Positions 14,071 to 23,400 of a stretch of 37,996 nucleotides of DNA are shown here, piece after piece (positions within the stretch are counted from its first letter, which is position 1; each line of letters opens with the position of its first letter). Under the pieces are notes generated by a model that saw nothing but the letters and a program-made list of their open reading frames with translations, made no database searches and was not told the origin of the DNA. The translations under genes and the position numbers were made by a program. The DNA is taken from the NCBI GenBank assembly GCA_021769425.1, contig JAETSX010000033.1, positions 1 to 37,996 on the forward strand. Reading direction: 5' to 3'. Source of the DNA: Eubacterium sp. (lineage in GTDB: Bacteria > Bacillota > Clostridia > Lachnospirales > Lachnospiraceae).

Positions 14071-14766
14071 ATGAAGAGAATATTATTAAAGCTAAGCGGA
14101 GAAGCGCTGGCGGGCGAGAAGCATACCGGGTTTGATGAGCCTACCGTCACTCGGGTGGCTGAACAGGTGAAGAGGCTTACGGAAGACGGAGTGGAAGTGG
14201 GCATTGTCATCGGCGGCGGCAATTTCTGGCGGGGAAGAACCAGTGAAACCATTGACCGTACCAAAGCAGATCAGATTGGAATGCTTGCAACGGTGATGAA
14301 CTGTATTTATGTATCTGAGATTTTCCGTTCCGTTGGAATGAAAACCCAGATCCTGACTCCATTTGCCTGCGGAGCTTTTACAAAACTTTTTTCCAAGGAC
14401 AGGGCGAATAAGTATTTTTCCAAAGGCATGGTGTGTTTTTTTGCCGGAGGAACCGGGCATCCCTATTTTTCTACAGACACAGCAACAGCGCTGCGCGCCG
14501 TTGAGATTGAAGCGGAAGGGATTTTCTTGGCGAAAGCCATTGACGGCGTATATGACAGCGATCCGAAGCTGAATCCCTCTGCAGTGAAATATGATGAGAT
14601 TTCTATTCAGGAAGTTATTGATCAGAAGCTTGCAGTCATTGATTTGACCGCTTCTATTATGTGTATGGAAAATAAAATGCCCATGTATGTGTTCGGACTG
14701 AATGAGGAAGACAGCATTGTTAAGGCAGTCAGCGGAGACTTCTCCGGAACAAGAGTGGTTCCTTGA
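14071..14766 (+). CDS. pyrH: UMP kinase
   Basis: The 231-residue amino-acid-kinase-fold enzyme phosphorylates UMP to UDP for nucleotide synthesis in the cytoplasm. Evidence: ILLKLSGEALAG at the N-terminus (phosphate loop), GIVIGGGNFWRGR (about residues 46-58), FFAGGTGHPYFSTDTATALRA, and a C-terminal MYVFGLNEEDSIVKAV. Full length for the family. It is followed 39 bp later by frr, the usual bacterial pair. The usual upstream partners rpsB and tsf are absent; a bactofilin gene is there instead. Confidence 0.97.
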   Translation: MKRILLKLSGEALAGEKHTGFDEPTVTRVAEQVKRLTEDGVEVGIVIGGGNFWRGRTSETIDRTKADQIGMLATVMNCIYVSEIFRSVGMKTQILTPFACGAFTKLFSKDRANKYFSKGMVCFFAGGTGHPYFSTDTATALRAVEIEAEGIFLAKAIDGVYDSDPKLNPSAVKYDEISIQEVIDQKLAVIDLTASIMCMENKMPMYVFGLNEEDSIVKAVSGDFSGTRVVP

Positions 14767-14805
14767 CTGCTCTGGGGAATCTGATAAAAATGGGAGGGTT
14801 TTGAT

Positions 14806-15360
14806 ATGGATGAAAGATTGCAGAAATATGACAATAAGATGCAGAAATCATTCAATAATCTGTTAGAAGAATTTGGTTCGATCCGTGCAGGGCGTGCGAA
14901 TCCTCATGTACTGGATAAATTAAAAGTAGACTATTACGGTACGCCTACCGGCCTGCAGCAGGTGGCGAATATTTCTGTTCCGGAGCCCAGGATGCTTTTG
15001 ATTCAGCCCTGGGAGCCGAAAATGGTGCGTGAGATTGAGAAAGCAATTCTCACTTCTGATTTGGGGATCAATCCCACCAACGACGGCAAAGTCATCCGCC
15101 TGTCTTTTCCGGAACTGACCGAGGAGCGCAGAAAAGAACTGGCTAAAGAAGTGAAGAAAAAAGGAGAGGCGGCTAAGGTCGCTGTCCGCAATATCCGCAG
15201 AGACGCCAACGATTCTTTAAAGAAATTGGGCAAGAACAGCGATATTTCAGAAGACGAAGTGAAAGAATTAGAAGATCAGGTACAGAAATTAACGGATCAA
15301 TACATTGCAAAAGTAGATAAAGCAGTAGAAGATAAATCAAAAGAGATTCTTACAGTTTAA
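14806..15360 (+). CDS. frr: Ribosome recycling factor
   Basis: A 184-residue protein with the family layout: an N-terminal helix containing KMQKSFNNLLEEFGSIRAGRANP, a small beta domain (YYGTPTGLQQVANISVPEPR), INPTNDGKVIRLSFPELTEERR, and a C-terminal helix ending DKAVEDKSKEILTV. Together with EF-G it splits post-termination ribosomes. Length is standard. TGGGAGG lies upstream of the ATG. It is part of the pyrH-frr-uppS-cdsA-dxr-rseP cluster, all on one strand with short gaps. Confidence 0.98.
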   Translation: MDERLQKYDNKMQKSFNNLLEEFGSIRAGRANPHVLDKLKVDYYGTPTGLQQVANISVPEPRMLLIQPWEPKMVREIEKAILTSDLGINPTNDGKVIRLSFPELTEERRKELAKEVKKKGEAAKVAVRNIRRDANDSLKKLGKNSDISEDEVKELEDQVQKLTDQYIAKVDKAVEDKSKEILTV

Positions 15361-15372
15361 TATCTAATGTTT

Positions 15373-15405
15373 GAAAGGGGCATGGCGTCAGCGTCTGTCC
15401 TTTTC
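15373..15405 (+). promoter_or_regulatory. Weak hairpin between frr and uppS
   Basis: GAAAGGGGCA (15373-15382) can pair with TGTCCTTTTC (15396-15405) with two G-U pairs. No run of T follows, so it is at best a partial attenuator or RNA-processing point within the operon. Confidence 0.3.
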
Positions 15406-15427
15406 TTCGTATCATTCGGAGGATATT

Positions 15428-16153
15428 ATGAATGTTCCACAACATGTAGCAATTATTTTGGATGGAAACGGAAGATGGGCAAAACAGCATAAAATGCCCA
15501 GGAATTACGGCCATACCCAGGGGGCGAAAAATGTTGAGACAATCTGCCGGGAAGCCTGGAATATGGGGATTAAATATCTGACCGTCTACGCCTTTTCCAC
15601 AGAGAACTGGAGCCGTCCAAAAGAAGAAGTCAGCGCTCTGATGAAATTACTGCGCAATTACATGAAGAACTGCATTAAGACAGCGGAGAAAAACCATATG
15701 AGGGTCAGAGTTATCGGAGATACCTCCAGGCTGGATTCTGATATTCAGGAGAGTATCCGGCGGCTGGAAGAATTTTCGAAAGATCAGGACGGACTGAATT
15801 TTCAGATTGCAATTAATTACGGCAGCAGAGATGAAATGCTTCGGGGAATGAAACAGATGCTTGTCGATTACAAAGCGGGTAAATTTTCTCTGGAGGAACT
15901 GGACGAGCAGAAGTTTGAAAGCTATTTGGATACCAGGGATATTCCTGCGCCGGATTTGCTGATCCGGACCAGCGGGGAACAGAGGCTGTCCAATTATCTG
16001 CTCTGGCAGCTTGCTTACAGCGAACTTTATTTTACAGATGTGGCCTGGCCTGATTTTACAAAAGAGGAATTAGAAAAAGCTGTCCGGGACTATAATAAAA
16101 GAGACAGACGATTTGGCGGAGTCGGAGATTCTGCAGAATTAGAGGAGGCTTAA
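15428..16153 (+). CDS. uppS: Undecaprenyl diphosphate synthase (cis-prenyltransferase)
   Basis: A 241-residue UppS builds the C55 lipid carrier precursor from farnesyl and isopentenyl diphosphates for wall synthesis. The catalytic motif HVAIILDGNGRWAK contains Asp12, and the C-terminal signature RTSGEQRLSNYLLWQLAYSELYF is complete. I start at the ATG at 15428, 5 nt from GGAGG; the open frame extends to 15371, but that adds residues from the frr-uppS hairpin without a ribosome site. It is followed 2 bp later by cdsA. Confidence 0.96.
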   Translation: MNVPQHVAIILDGNGRWAKQHKMPRNYGHTQGAKNVETICREAWNMGIKYLTVYAFSTENWSRPKEEVSALMKLLRNYMKNCIKTAEKNHMRVRVIGDTSRLDSDIQESIRRLEEFSKDQDGLNFQIAINYGSRDEMLRGMKQMLVDYKAGKFSLEELDEQKFESYLDTRDIPAPDLLIRTSGEQRLSNYLLWQLAYSELYFTDVAWPDFTKEELEKAVRDYNKRDRRFGGVGDSAELEEA

Positions 16154-16155
16154 AA

Positions 16156-16956
16156 GTGTTCAAGACACGGTTGTTAAGTGGAATTGTGTTGGTGATTGCA
16201 GCCCTTGTCCTTATAATTGCCGGAGGTGATGTCCTCTTATCCGGTCTTTTGGCGGTTTCTGTCATTGGGCTGTTTGAATTGTACCGGGTGTTCCATATGG
16301 AGAAATCTTTGCTGGGCTATGGGGGTTATCTGGGAGCAGCGGTGTATTATCTGAATTTGAGGTTTTCTTTTATCCCGGATTTTGAGGTGTTTGTGCTGGG
16401 ACTGCTGATCCTTTTGATGGCAGTCTATGTGCTGGCTTTTCCAAAATACCGGGCCGAACAGGTTTTTGCCGGATTTTTGGGCGTCTTTTATGTGGCGGTG
16501 ATGCTTTCCTGTATCTATCGGACCAGAATGCTCCCGGGAGGCGTTTATATTGTCTGGCTGATTTTTCTTTGTTCCTGGGGGTGCGACACCTGTGCCTACT
16601 GTGTGGGAGTGCTGATTGGAAAGCATAAAATGGCGCCGAAATTAAGTCCTAAGAAATCTGTGGAAGGGGCTGTGGGCGGTATTTTGGGAACGATACTGCT
16701 TACGATTCTCTACGGCTTTGCCTTTCAGAAACAGATGCAGGTTGCCAGAGAGGAAATCTTTATCCTGGCGGGAATTACCGCTGTCGGAGGATTGATTTCC
16801 ATGATTGGGGATCTGGCGGCTTCTGCCGTGAAGCGGAATTATGAAATCAAAGATTACGGCAAGCTGATTCCAGGCCACGGCGGGATTCTGGATCGGTTTG
16901 ACAGCGTTATTTTTACGGCGCCGATTATTTATTATCTGGCACACTATATATTATAA
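16156..16956 (+). CDS. cdsA: Phosphatidate cytidylyltransferase
   Basis: The 266-residue polytopic membrane enzyme makes CDP-diacylglycerol, the branch-point of phospholipid synthesis. The family signature near the C-terminus is intact: SAVKRNYEIKDYGKLIPGHG then GILDRFDS. Several hydrophobic segments fill the N-terminal two thirds, beginning with LLSGIVLVIAALVLIIAGGDVLL. The start codon is GTG at 16156 with AGGAGG 7 nt upstream, overlapping the uppS end region. Confidence 0.95.
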   Translation: MFKTRLLSGIVLVIAALVLIIAGGDVLLSGLLAVSVIGLFELYRVFHMEKSLLGYGGYLGAAVYYLNLRFSFIPDFEVFVLGLLILLMAVYVLAFPKYRAEQVFAGFLGVFYVAVMLSCIYRTRMLPGGVYIVWLIFLCSWGCDTCAYCVGVLIGKHKMAPKLSPKKSVEGAVGGILGTILLTILYGFAFQKQMQVAREEIFILAGITAVGGLISMIGDLAASAVKRNYEIKDYGKLIPGHGGILDRFDSVIFTAPIIYYLAHYIL

Positions 16957-16967
16957 GAGGATAGGTT

Positions 16968-18110
16968 ATGAAGAAAATTGCGGTACTGGGTTCCACCGGC
17001 TCCATTGGAACCCAGACTCTTGAGATTGTTCGGGAGCAGAAAGATATTGAAATAACGGCATTGGCGGCCGGCAGCAATGAAACGCTGCTGGAGGCCCAGA
17101 TTCGGGAGTTCCGGCCTAAATTGGCGGCCCTTTGGGAAGAAAAGTCAGCCCGTTCCCTGCGCGATCGCGTCAAAGATCTGCCGGTTCAGATCGTGTCCGG
17201 GATGGAAGGGCTGTTGGAGATAGCCAGAATGGAAGAAACGGAAATTCTGGTGACGGCCATCGTAGGCATGCTTGGAATCCGCCCTACCATCGCCGCCATT
17301 GAAGGGGGAAAAACCATTGCTCTTGCCAATAAAGAAACACTGGTGACAGCCGGCCATATTATTATGCCGCTGGCAAAAGAGAAGCAGGCATGTATTCTGC
17401 CTGTGGACAGTGAACACAGCGCGATTTTCCAATCTCTCCACGGAGAACAGGGAAATAGGATACAGAAAATTCTTCTGACCGCTTCCGGAGGGCCTTTCCG
17501 TGGGAAAAAAAGAGAGGAATTGAAGCAGGTTCAGGTGGAGGACGCCTTAAAGCATCCAAACTGGTCCATGGGCAGGAAAATTACCATTGATTCTGCAACC
17601 ATGGTGAATAAGGGACTGGAAGTGATGGAAGCGAAATGGCTGTTTGGCGTAACGCCGGAACAGATTCAGGTGGTGGTGCATCCCCAGAGCGTGATTCATT
17701 CCATGGTGGAATATGAGGACGGAGCCGTACTGGCACAGCTTGGCACGCCGGATATGCGCCTGCCCATCCAGTATGCCCTGTACTATCCCAGGAGAAGGAA
17801 TCTGTCCGGAAAGAGGCTTGATTTTTATCAGCTTTCCAGCCTTACTTTTGAAAAGCCGGATCTTGAGACTTTTTCCGGTTTGAAACTGGCGTATCTTGCC
17901 ATGGAGCGGGGCGGGAATATTCCAACGGCCTATAATGCGGCCAATGAGAAGGCAGTGTCCCTGTTTTTGGAGAGAAGAATATCATTTCTCGAGATTCCGG
18001 AGATTATTAATACATGTATGGAACAATGTAAGTTTGTAAAACAGCCGGATGTTTCAGAGATCCTTGAGACGGAAGCAGAGGTTTACGCATTGATAGAGAG
18101 CAGGTGGTAA
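16968..18110 (+). CDS. dxr: 1-Deoxy-D-xylulose 5-phosphate reductoisomerase
   Basis: A 380-residue enzyme of the MEP isoprenoid pathway, converting DXP to MEP with NADPH. Motifs: N-terminal Rossmann loop LGSTGSIGTQTLEIV, ALANKETLVTAG, metal-binding PVDSEHSAIFQ, and TIDSATMVNKGLEVMEAKWLF. The DXP reductoisomerase C-terminal domain is complete. It sits 11 bp after cdsA and just before rseP; with ispG downstream at 19376 and uppS upstream, the cluster links isoprenoid supply to lipid-carrier synthesis. Confidence 0.97.
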   Translation: MKKIAVLGSTGSIGTQTLEIVREQKDIEITALAAGSNETLLEAQIREFRPKLAALWEEKSARSLRDRVKDLPVQIVSGMEGLLEIARMEETEILVTAIVGMLGIRPTIAAIEGGKTIALANKETLVTAGHIIMPLAKEKQACILPVDSEHSAIFQSLHGEQGNRIQKILLTASGGPFRGKKREELKQVQVEDALKHPNWSMGRKITIDSATMVNKGLEVMEAKWLFGVTPEQIQVVVHPQSVIHSMVEYEDGAVLAQLGTPDMRLPIQYALYYPRRRNLSGKRLDFYQLSSLTFEKPDLETFSGLKLAYLAMERGGNIPTAYNAANEKAVSLFLERRISFLEIPEIINTCMEQCKFVKQPDVSEILETEAEVYALIESRW

Positions 18111-18111
18111 A

Positions 18112-19149
18112 TTGAATATTATAATCGCAATTATTATTTTTAGTCTTATTATCTTATTTCATGAACTGGGCCATTTCCTTCTGGCAAAATGGAATGGAAT
18201 CAAAGTAAATGAGTTCTGTTTAGGAATGGGGCCCACATTGGTTGGCATTACCAAAGGCGAAACGAAATATTCCATTAAACTGCTGCCCTTCGGCGGAGCC
18301 TGCATGATGGAGGGAGAAGACGGCGACAGCAGCGATGCCCGGTCTTTTAACAGTAAATCCGTCTGGGCGCGGATCAGCGTGGTAGCTGCCGGACCTGTCT
18401 TTAATTTTATTATGGCCTGGGTATTTGCCGTGATTGTAATTGGGATTACCGGGTATGACCGTCCGGTGCTGTCCGGCGTAATGGAGGGGTTTCCGGCAGA
18501 GGAAGCGGGGCTTCAGGCGGGAGATGAGATTATCTCCATGAACGGATACCGCACCCATTTCTATCGGGAGGTCAGCAATTATTCCCTCTTTCACCCGGGC
18601 GAAGATGTGGAGCTTGTCTATGAAAGAGGAGGAGAGCGCCATAAGGTCACCCTGTCTCCGAAGCTGGATGAAGAAACCGGCAGAGAGCTTCTGGGGTTAA
18701 GCGGAAAACCCTTTGACAGGGAAAAGGGCAATGCGGGGCAGGTGCTTGCCAACAGTGTCTATGAAGTCCGGTACTGGATTTTAAACACCATTGAAAGCTT
18801 AAAGATGCTGATAACCGGAAAAGTGGGCGTCAATGATTTGTCCGGTCCGGTGGGCCTTGTAAAGATTATGGGAGACACTTATGATACCAGCCAATCCAGA
18901 GGTGGCACTGCAAGCGCAATTTTAAGCATGGTGAATTTCTCCATTTTCCTGTCCGCCAATCTGGGCATCATGAACCTTTTGCCGATTCCTGCCTTGGACG
19001 GCGGGAGACTGGTGTTTCTCATCATTGAAGCAATTCGCCGGAAAAGAATTTCTCCGGAAAAAGAAGGCATGGTGCACTTTGTTGGCCTGATGGCCCTGAT
19101 GGCCCTGATGGTTTTTGTGATGTTCAATGATATCCGGAATATTTTTTAA
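18112..19149 (+). CDS. rseP: Site-2 intramembrane zinc protease RseP
   Basis: The 345-residue membrane metalloprotease has HELGH in the first membrane helix (residues 17-21; zinc His17 and His21, catalytic Glu18), a PDZ domain (GFPAEEAGLQAGDEIISMNGY), and the second zinc site in NLLPIPALDGGRLVF (Asp296). It cleaves transmembrane substrates such as anti-sigma factors and signal peptides within the bilayer. The start is TTG at 18112, one base after the dxr stop, with AGGTGG in the dxr end as ribosome site. The C-terminal ALMALMALMVFVMF hydrophobic end includes a short tandem ALM repeat. Confidence 0.95.
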   Translation: MNIIIAIIIFSLIILFHELGHFLLAKWNGIKVNEFCLGMGPTLVGITKGETKYSIKLLPFGGACMMEGEDGDSSDARSFNSKSVWARISVVAAGPVFNFIMAWVFAVIVIGITGYDRPVLSGVMEGFPAEEAGLQAGDEIISMNGYRTHFYREVSNYSLFHPGEDVELVYERGGERHKVTLSPKLDEETGRELLGLSGKPFDREKGNAGQVLANSVYEVRYWILNTIESLKMLITGKVGVNDLSGPVGLVKIMGDTYDTSQSRGGTASAILSMVNFSIFLSANLGIMNLLPIPALDGGRLVFLIIEAIRRKRISPEKEGMVHFVGLMALMALMVFVMFNDIRNIF

Positions 19150-19230
19150 ACGTAAACCGGGCATAATGTTTTTTAACTGATGCACAGTTTATAATGCAGG
19201 TGAACCGGCCAATTGATCTATCGCTGCCCA

Positions 19231-19317
19231 GGAAACGCAGGATAGCCCTTTCTCAAAGCAAACGATGCACGAAGAACGCTGCCCGGTTTGCGTGAAGAAA
19301 GGCTATCCTGCGTTTCC
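19231..19317. repeat. Long inverted repeat in the rseP-ispG gap
   Basis: GGAAACGCAGGATAGCC (19231-19247) pairs perfectly with 19301-19317. The stem continues inward with TTTCT/AGAAA and GCAAAC/GTTTGC (19258-19263 with 19286-19291), leaving a 22-nt loop. The rest of 19150-19375 holds no gene. The even ends and long stem suggest a transposed miniature element or a processed RNA hairpin; it lacks a T-run and is not a typical terminator. Confidence 0.85.
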
Positions 19318-19375
19318 GTCCGTATCCAAAGATATCATATTTACCTTTGCGTAAAAAGCACAGATTGGAGAACTT

Positions 19376-20443
19376 ATGAAAGAGCAAATAATTCGAAAAA
19401 AAACAAGAGAAGTACAGATTGGCAATAAAGCCATCGGCGGCGCAAACCCCATTCTGATTCAATCCATGACTAATACCAGAACCGAAGATATCAAAGGAAC
19501 CATTGCACAGATTCAGAAGCTGACAGACGCAGGCTGTGAGATTATCCGGTGCGCAGTTCCCACCCTGGAAGCGGCCGAGGCTCTTACAGAGATTAAGAAA
19601 GGAATTACCATTCCATTAGTGGCAGACATTCATTTTGATTACCGCCTTGCCATCGCAGCTATAGAGCACGGGGCCGATAAAATCCGGATCAACCCGGGAA
19701 ATATCGGGGCAAAAGATCGGATTTTGGCGGTCATTGATGCGGCGAAGGAGCGGAACATTCCCATCCGGGTAGGCGTTAACAGCGGCTCTCTGGAAAAAGA
19801 ACTGGTGGAAAAATATCACGGCGTTACCGCAGAAGGAATTGTGGAGAGCGCCATGGATAAGGTGCATCTCATTGAAGAGCTGGGATATGACAATCTGGTG
19901 ATCAGCATCAAGTCTTCCGATGTGCTGATGTGCGTAAAAGCCCATGAGTTGATTGCGGAACAGACAGATTATCCGCTGCATGTGGGAATTACAGAATCCG
20001 GCACCATTACCAGCGGAAACATCAAGTCCGCTATGGGATTGGGCATGATTTTAGGGCAGGGCATCGGGGATACCATCCGGGTATCCCTGACAGGAGATCC
20101 CTTAGAGGAAATTAAATCTGCAAAGATTATTCTGAGGACCCTGGGACTGAGAAAAGGCGGCATTGAAGTGGTATCCTGCCCCACCTGCGGGAGAACCCAG
20201 ATTGATTTGATCGGCCTGGCCAATCAGGTGGAAAATATGGTAAGCGCAATTCCTTTGGATCTTAAGGTTGCAGTGATGGGCTGTGTCGTAAACGGGCCGG
20301 GAGAGGCAAAGGAGGCAGACATCGGGATTGCAGGCGGAGTGGGAGAAGGATTGATTATCAAGCACGGTGAAATCTATAAAAAAGTAAAAGAGGAGGAGCT
20401 GTTGGAAGCCCTTCGGTATGAATTGCTGCATTGGGGTGAATAA
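19376..20443 (+). CDS. ispG: 4-Hydroxy-3-methylbut-2-en-1-yl diphosphate synthase (IspG/GcpE)
   Basis: The 355-residue enzyme converts MEcPP to HMBPP, the penultimate MEP-pathway step. The 4Fe-4S cluster ligands are visible: Cys268 and Cys271 in SCPTCGRTQ, Cys303 in MGCVVNGPGEA, and the unusual ligand Glu310. The N-terminal TIM-barrel part starts with the substrate-binding region (ANPILIQSMTNTRTED). ATG at 19376 follows TTGGAGAACTT. It is separated from rseP by a 226-bp gap with a long hairpin, and polC starts 2 bp after its stop. Confidence 0.97.
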   Translation: MKEQIIRKKTREVQIGNKAIGGANPILIQSMTNTRTEDIKGTIAQIQKLTDAGCEIIRCAVPTLEAAEALTEIKKGITIPLVADIHFDYRLAIAAIEHGADKIRINPGNIGAKDRILAVIDAAKERNIPIRVGVNSGSLEKELVEKYHGVTAEGIVESAMDKVHLIEELGYDNLVISIKSSDVLMCVKAHELIAEQTDYPLHVGITESGTITSGNIKSAMGLGMILGQGIGDTIRVSLTGDPLEEIKSAKIILRTLGLRKGGIEVVSCPTCGRTQIDLIGLANQVENMVSAIPLDLKVAVMGCVVNGPGEAKEADIGIAGGVGEGLIIKHGEIYKKVKEEELLEALRYELLHWGE

Positions 20444-20445
20444 GT

Positions 20446-23400
20446 ATGAGCAAGCTGTTTTTTGAGGTTTTTCCGGATTTGAAAGTTTCTTCCGGATTGG
20501 AAAACCTGATGACAGAGGTAGAGGTGACCAAAGTTTCTTCCAACCGCAAAAGAGATCATCTGCGGGTGTATCTTTTAAGCAGCCGGCTGATTAATAAGGG
20601 AAATATATACCGGCTGGAATCGGATATCCGAAAACAGCTTTTTCCCAATCATGACATTTCCATCAAGATTATTGAGAAATTCCGGCTTTCCGGCCAGTAT
20701 AATCCCAGAAAGCTGATGGATGTCTACAAAGACAGTGTGATGGAAGAATTCCGCACCTACAGCCTGTTGGAATATAATGTGCTTCGCATGGCCCGGATGG
20801 AATTTCCGGAGGAAGACAGGATGCGTCTCACGTTTGAGGACTCGGTCATTGCCAGACAGAAGTCAGAAGAGGTGGTGCAGATTTTAGAGAAGATTATCTG
20901 TGAACGCTGTGGCCTGGATGTGAAGATTCAGGTGGACTATCAGGAGCCGAAAGAGAAAAAGCATAAGAAAAACAGCGATATCCAGATACAGAATGAGATA
21001 CATAATATTATCAGTCAGTCCTCGGTAGGAACCCATAACGAGGGGCAGGCAGAAGCCTTGGAGGAATCCGGAAATAGAGAATTCGGACAGCAAAACGGAG
21101 CGCAGGTTCCTTGGAACACAGAAGAAAACGTAGCGCCCTGGAATCCGGAAAACGGAGCTATGGCCCAGAATCCAGGCGGGAGTGGAGTCCCATGGAATTC
21201 GGAAGAGGCAGCGGCGGCGCAACAGTCGGAAGGTTCCAAACCTCCCCGTGGCATGGCTGCCGGCCAGTCTGAGAAATCTGCCAATGGGAAAACTGGACAC
21301 AGCCAGGGGCAAAGCAAATCAGAGCAATCTTACGGCGGCAAAAAGGGAGAATTTTCAGGAAGAGGCGCATCCTATGGAAGCAGACGGGGCCAGTCCTTCG
21401 GCGGATTTAAGAAATCGGACAACCCGGATGTGATATATGGGCGTGATTTTGAGGAAGCATCCATTCCTATTGAACAGATTGCAGGAGAGATGGGCGAAGT
21501 GGTAATCCGGGGCAAAGTACTGAGTCTGGACACCAGGGAAATCCGCAATGAGAAAACCATTATTATGTTTTCCATTACAGATTTTACCGATACCATCATG
21601 GTGAAAATGTTTGCCAAAAATGAGATCGTGCCTGAAATTACTTCCAATGTGAAAAAAGGAGCGTTCCTGAAAATCAAGGGGATTACCACCATTGATCGGT
21701 TTGACGGGGAGCTTACCATAGGCTCTGTCACCGGCATGAAGAAAATATCGGATTTTACTACCACAAGGATGGACAACAGTCCCCAGAAACGGGTGGAACT
21801 CCACTGCCATACCAAGATGAGTGATATGGACGGGGTTTCTGAGGTGAAGGATATCATCAAACGTGCCATGAAGTGGGGGCACAAGGCCATCGCCATTACG
21901 GATCACGGCGATGTGCAGTCCTTTCCTGACGCCAACCATGCAGTTTCCCCTGAAGATGACTTTAAGGTGATCTACGGAGTGGAGGCTTATCTGGTGGATG
22001 ATCTGAAACAGATTATTGAAAATCCCAGGGGACAGAATCTGGATGACACCTATGTGGTATTTGATTTGGAGACCACAGGATTTTCTCCTGTAAATAACCG
22101 GATTATTGAAATCGGTGCGGTGAAGGTATGCGAAGGGAAAATTACAGATCGTTTTTCCACCTTTGTGAATCCTCAGGAGCCCATTCCTTATAAAATCGAA
22201 GAACTGACAAGCATTCGGGATGATATGGTCTTGGATGCGCCAGTAATTGAGGATGCGCTGCCGGAATTTCTGAAATTCTGCGGCGGAGCCATTATGGTGG
22301 CTCACAACGCTGGATTTGATATGAGCTTTATCAGTAAAAACTGTGAGCGGCAGGGGCTTCCCTGTGAATATACTGTGATTGATACCGTTGCCTTGGCACG
22401 GGCGCTGCTGCCCCAGTTAAACCGTTTCAAGTTGGATACGGTGGCAAAGGCGCTGAAGATTTCTCTGGACAATCATCACCGGGCAGTGGATGATGCGGCC
22501 TGTACCGCGGAAATTTTTGTAAAATTCATAGAGATGTTGAAGGATCGGGGCATTCAGGATCTGGATGCGGCCAATGAACTGGGGAATACTTCTGTGGAAA
22601 ATATCAGAAAGCTGCCCAGCCACCATGCCATTCTTCTTGCAGCCAATGATACAGGAAGAATTAATCTCTACCGTCTGGTGTCGGATTCCCACCTGACTTA
22701 TTTTCACAGGAAGCCAAGGATCCCCAAAAGTGAATTTATCAAACACCGGGAAGGATTGCTGATAGGTTCCGCCTGTGAAGCCGGAGAGTTGTATCAGGCT
22801 ATACTGCGGGGAAATTCAGAAGAGGAAATTGCAAGGCTGGTGCGTTTTTATGACTATCTGGAAATCCAGCCTTTGGGGAATAATGAATTTATGCTCCGGG
22901 GAGATGACCCGGCAGTTGCTTCCGAGGAAGAGCTGAAAGATATCAACCGACGGATTGTCCGGCTGGGAGAAGAGTTCCACAAGCCGGTGGTGGCAACCTG
23001 TGACGTGCACTTTCTGGATCCGGAAGATGAAGTGTACCGCCGGATTATTATGGCAGGAAAAGGATTTAAGGATGCAGACAACCAGGCGCCCCTTTATCTG
23101 CGCACCACAGAGGAAATGCTGGAGGAATTTCAATATCTGGGCAGTGAGAAAGCGGAGGAAGTGGTAATTGTCAATCCGGGTAAAATTGCGGATATGTGTG
23201 AGAAAATTTCTCCGGTGCGCCCGGATAAGTGCCCCCCTGTCATTGAGAATTCCGACCAGATGCTTCGGGACATCTGTTACAATAAGGCCCATGAAATATA
23301 CGGAGAAGAGCTTCCAACGATTGTCCATGAGCGTTTGGAGCGGGAACTGAATTCCATCATCAGCAACGGTTATGCGGTGATGTATATTATTGCCCAGAAG

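Noticed and set aside
21355-22305. Minus-strand open frame of 316 codons opposite polC
   Set aside because: Antisense to the PolC OB, PHP and exonuclease domains, with no recognisable domain of its own.
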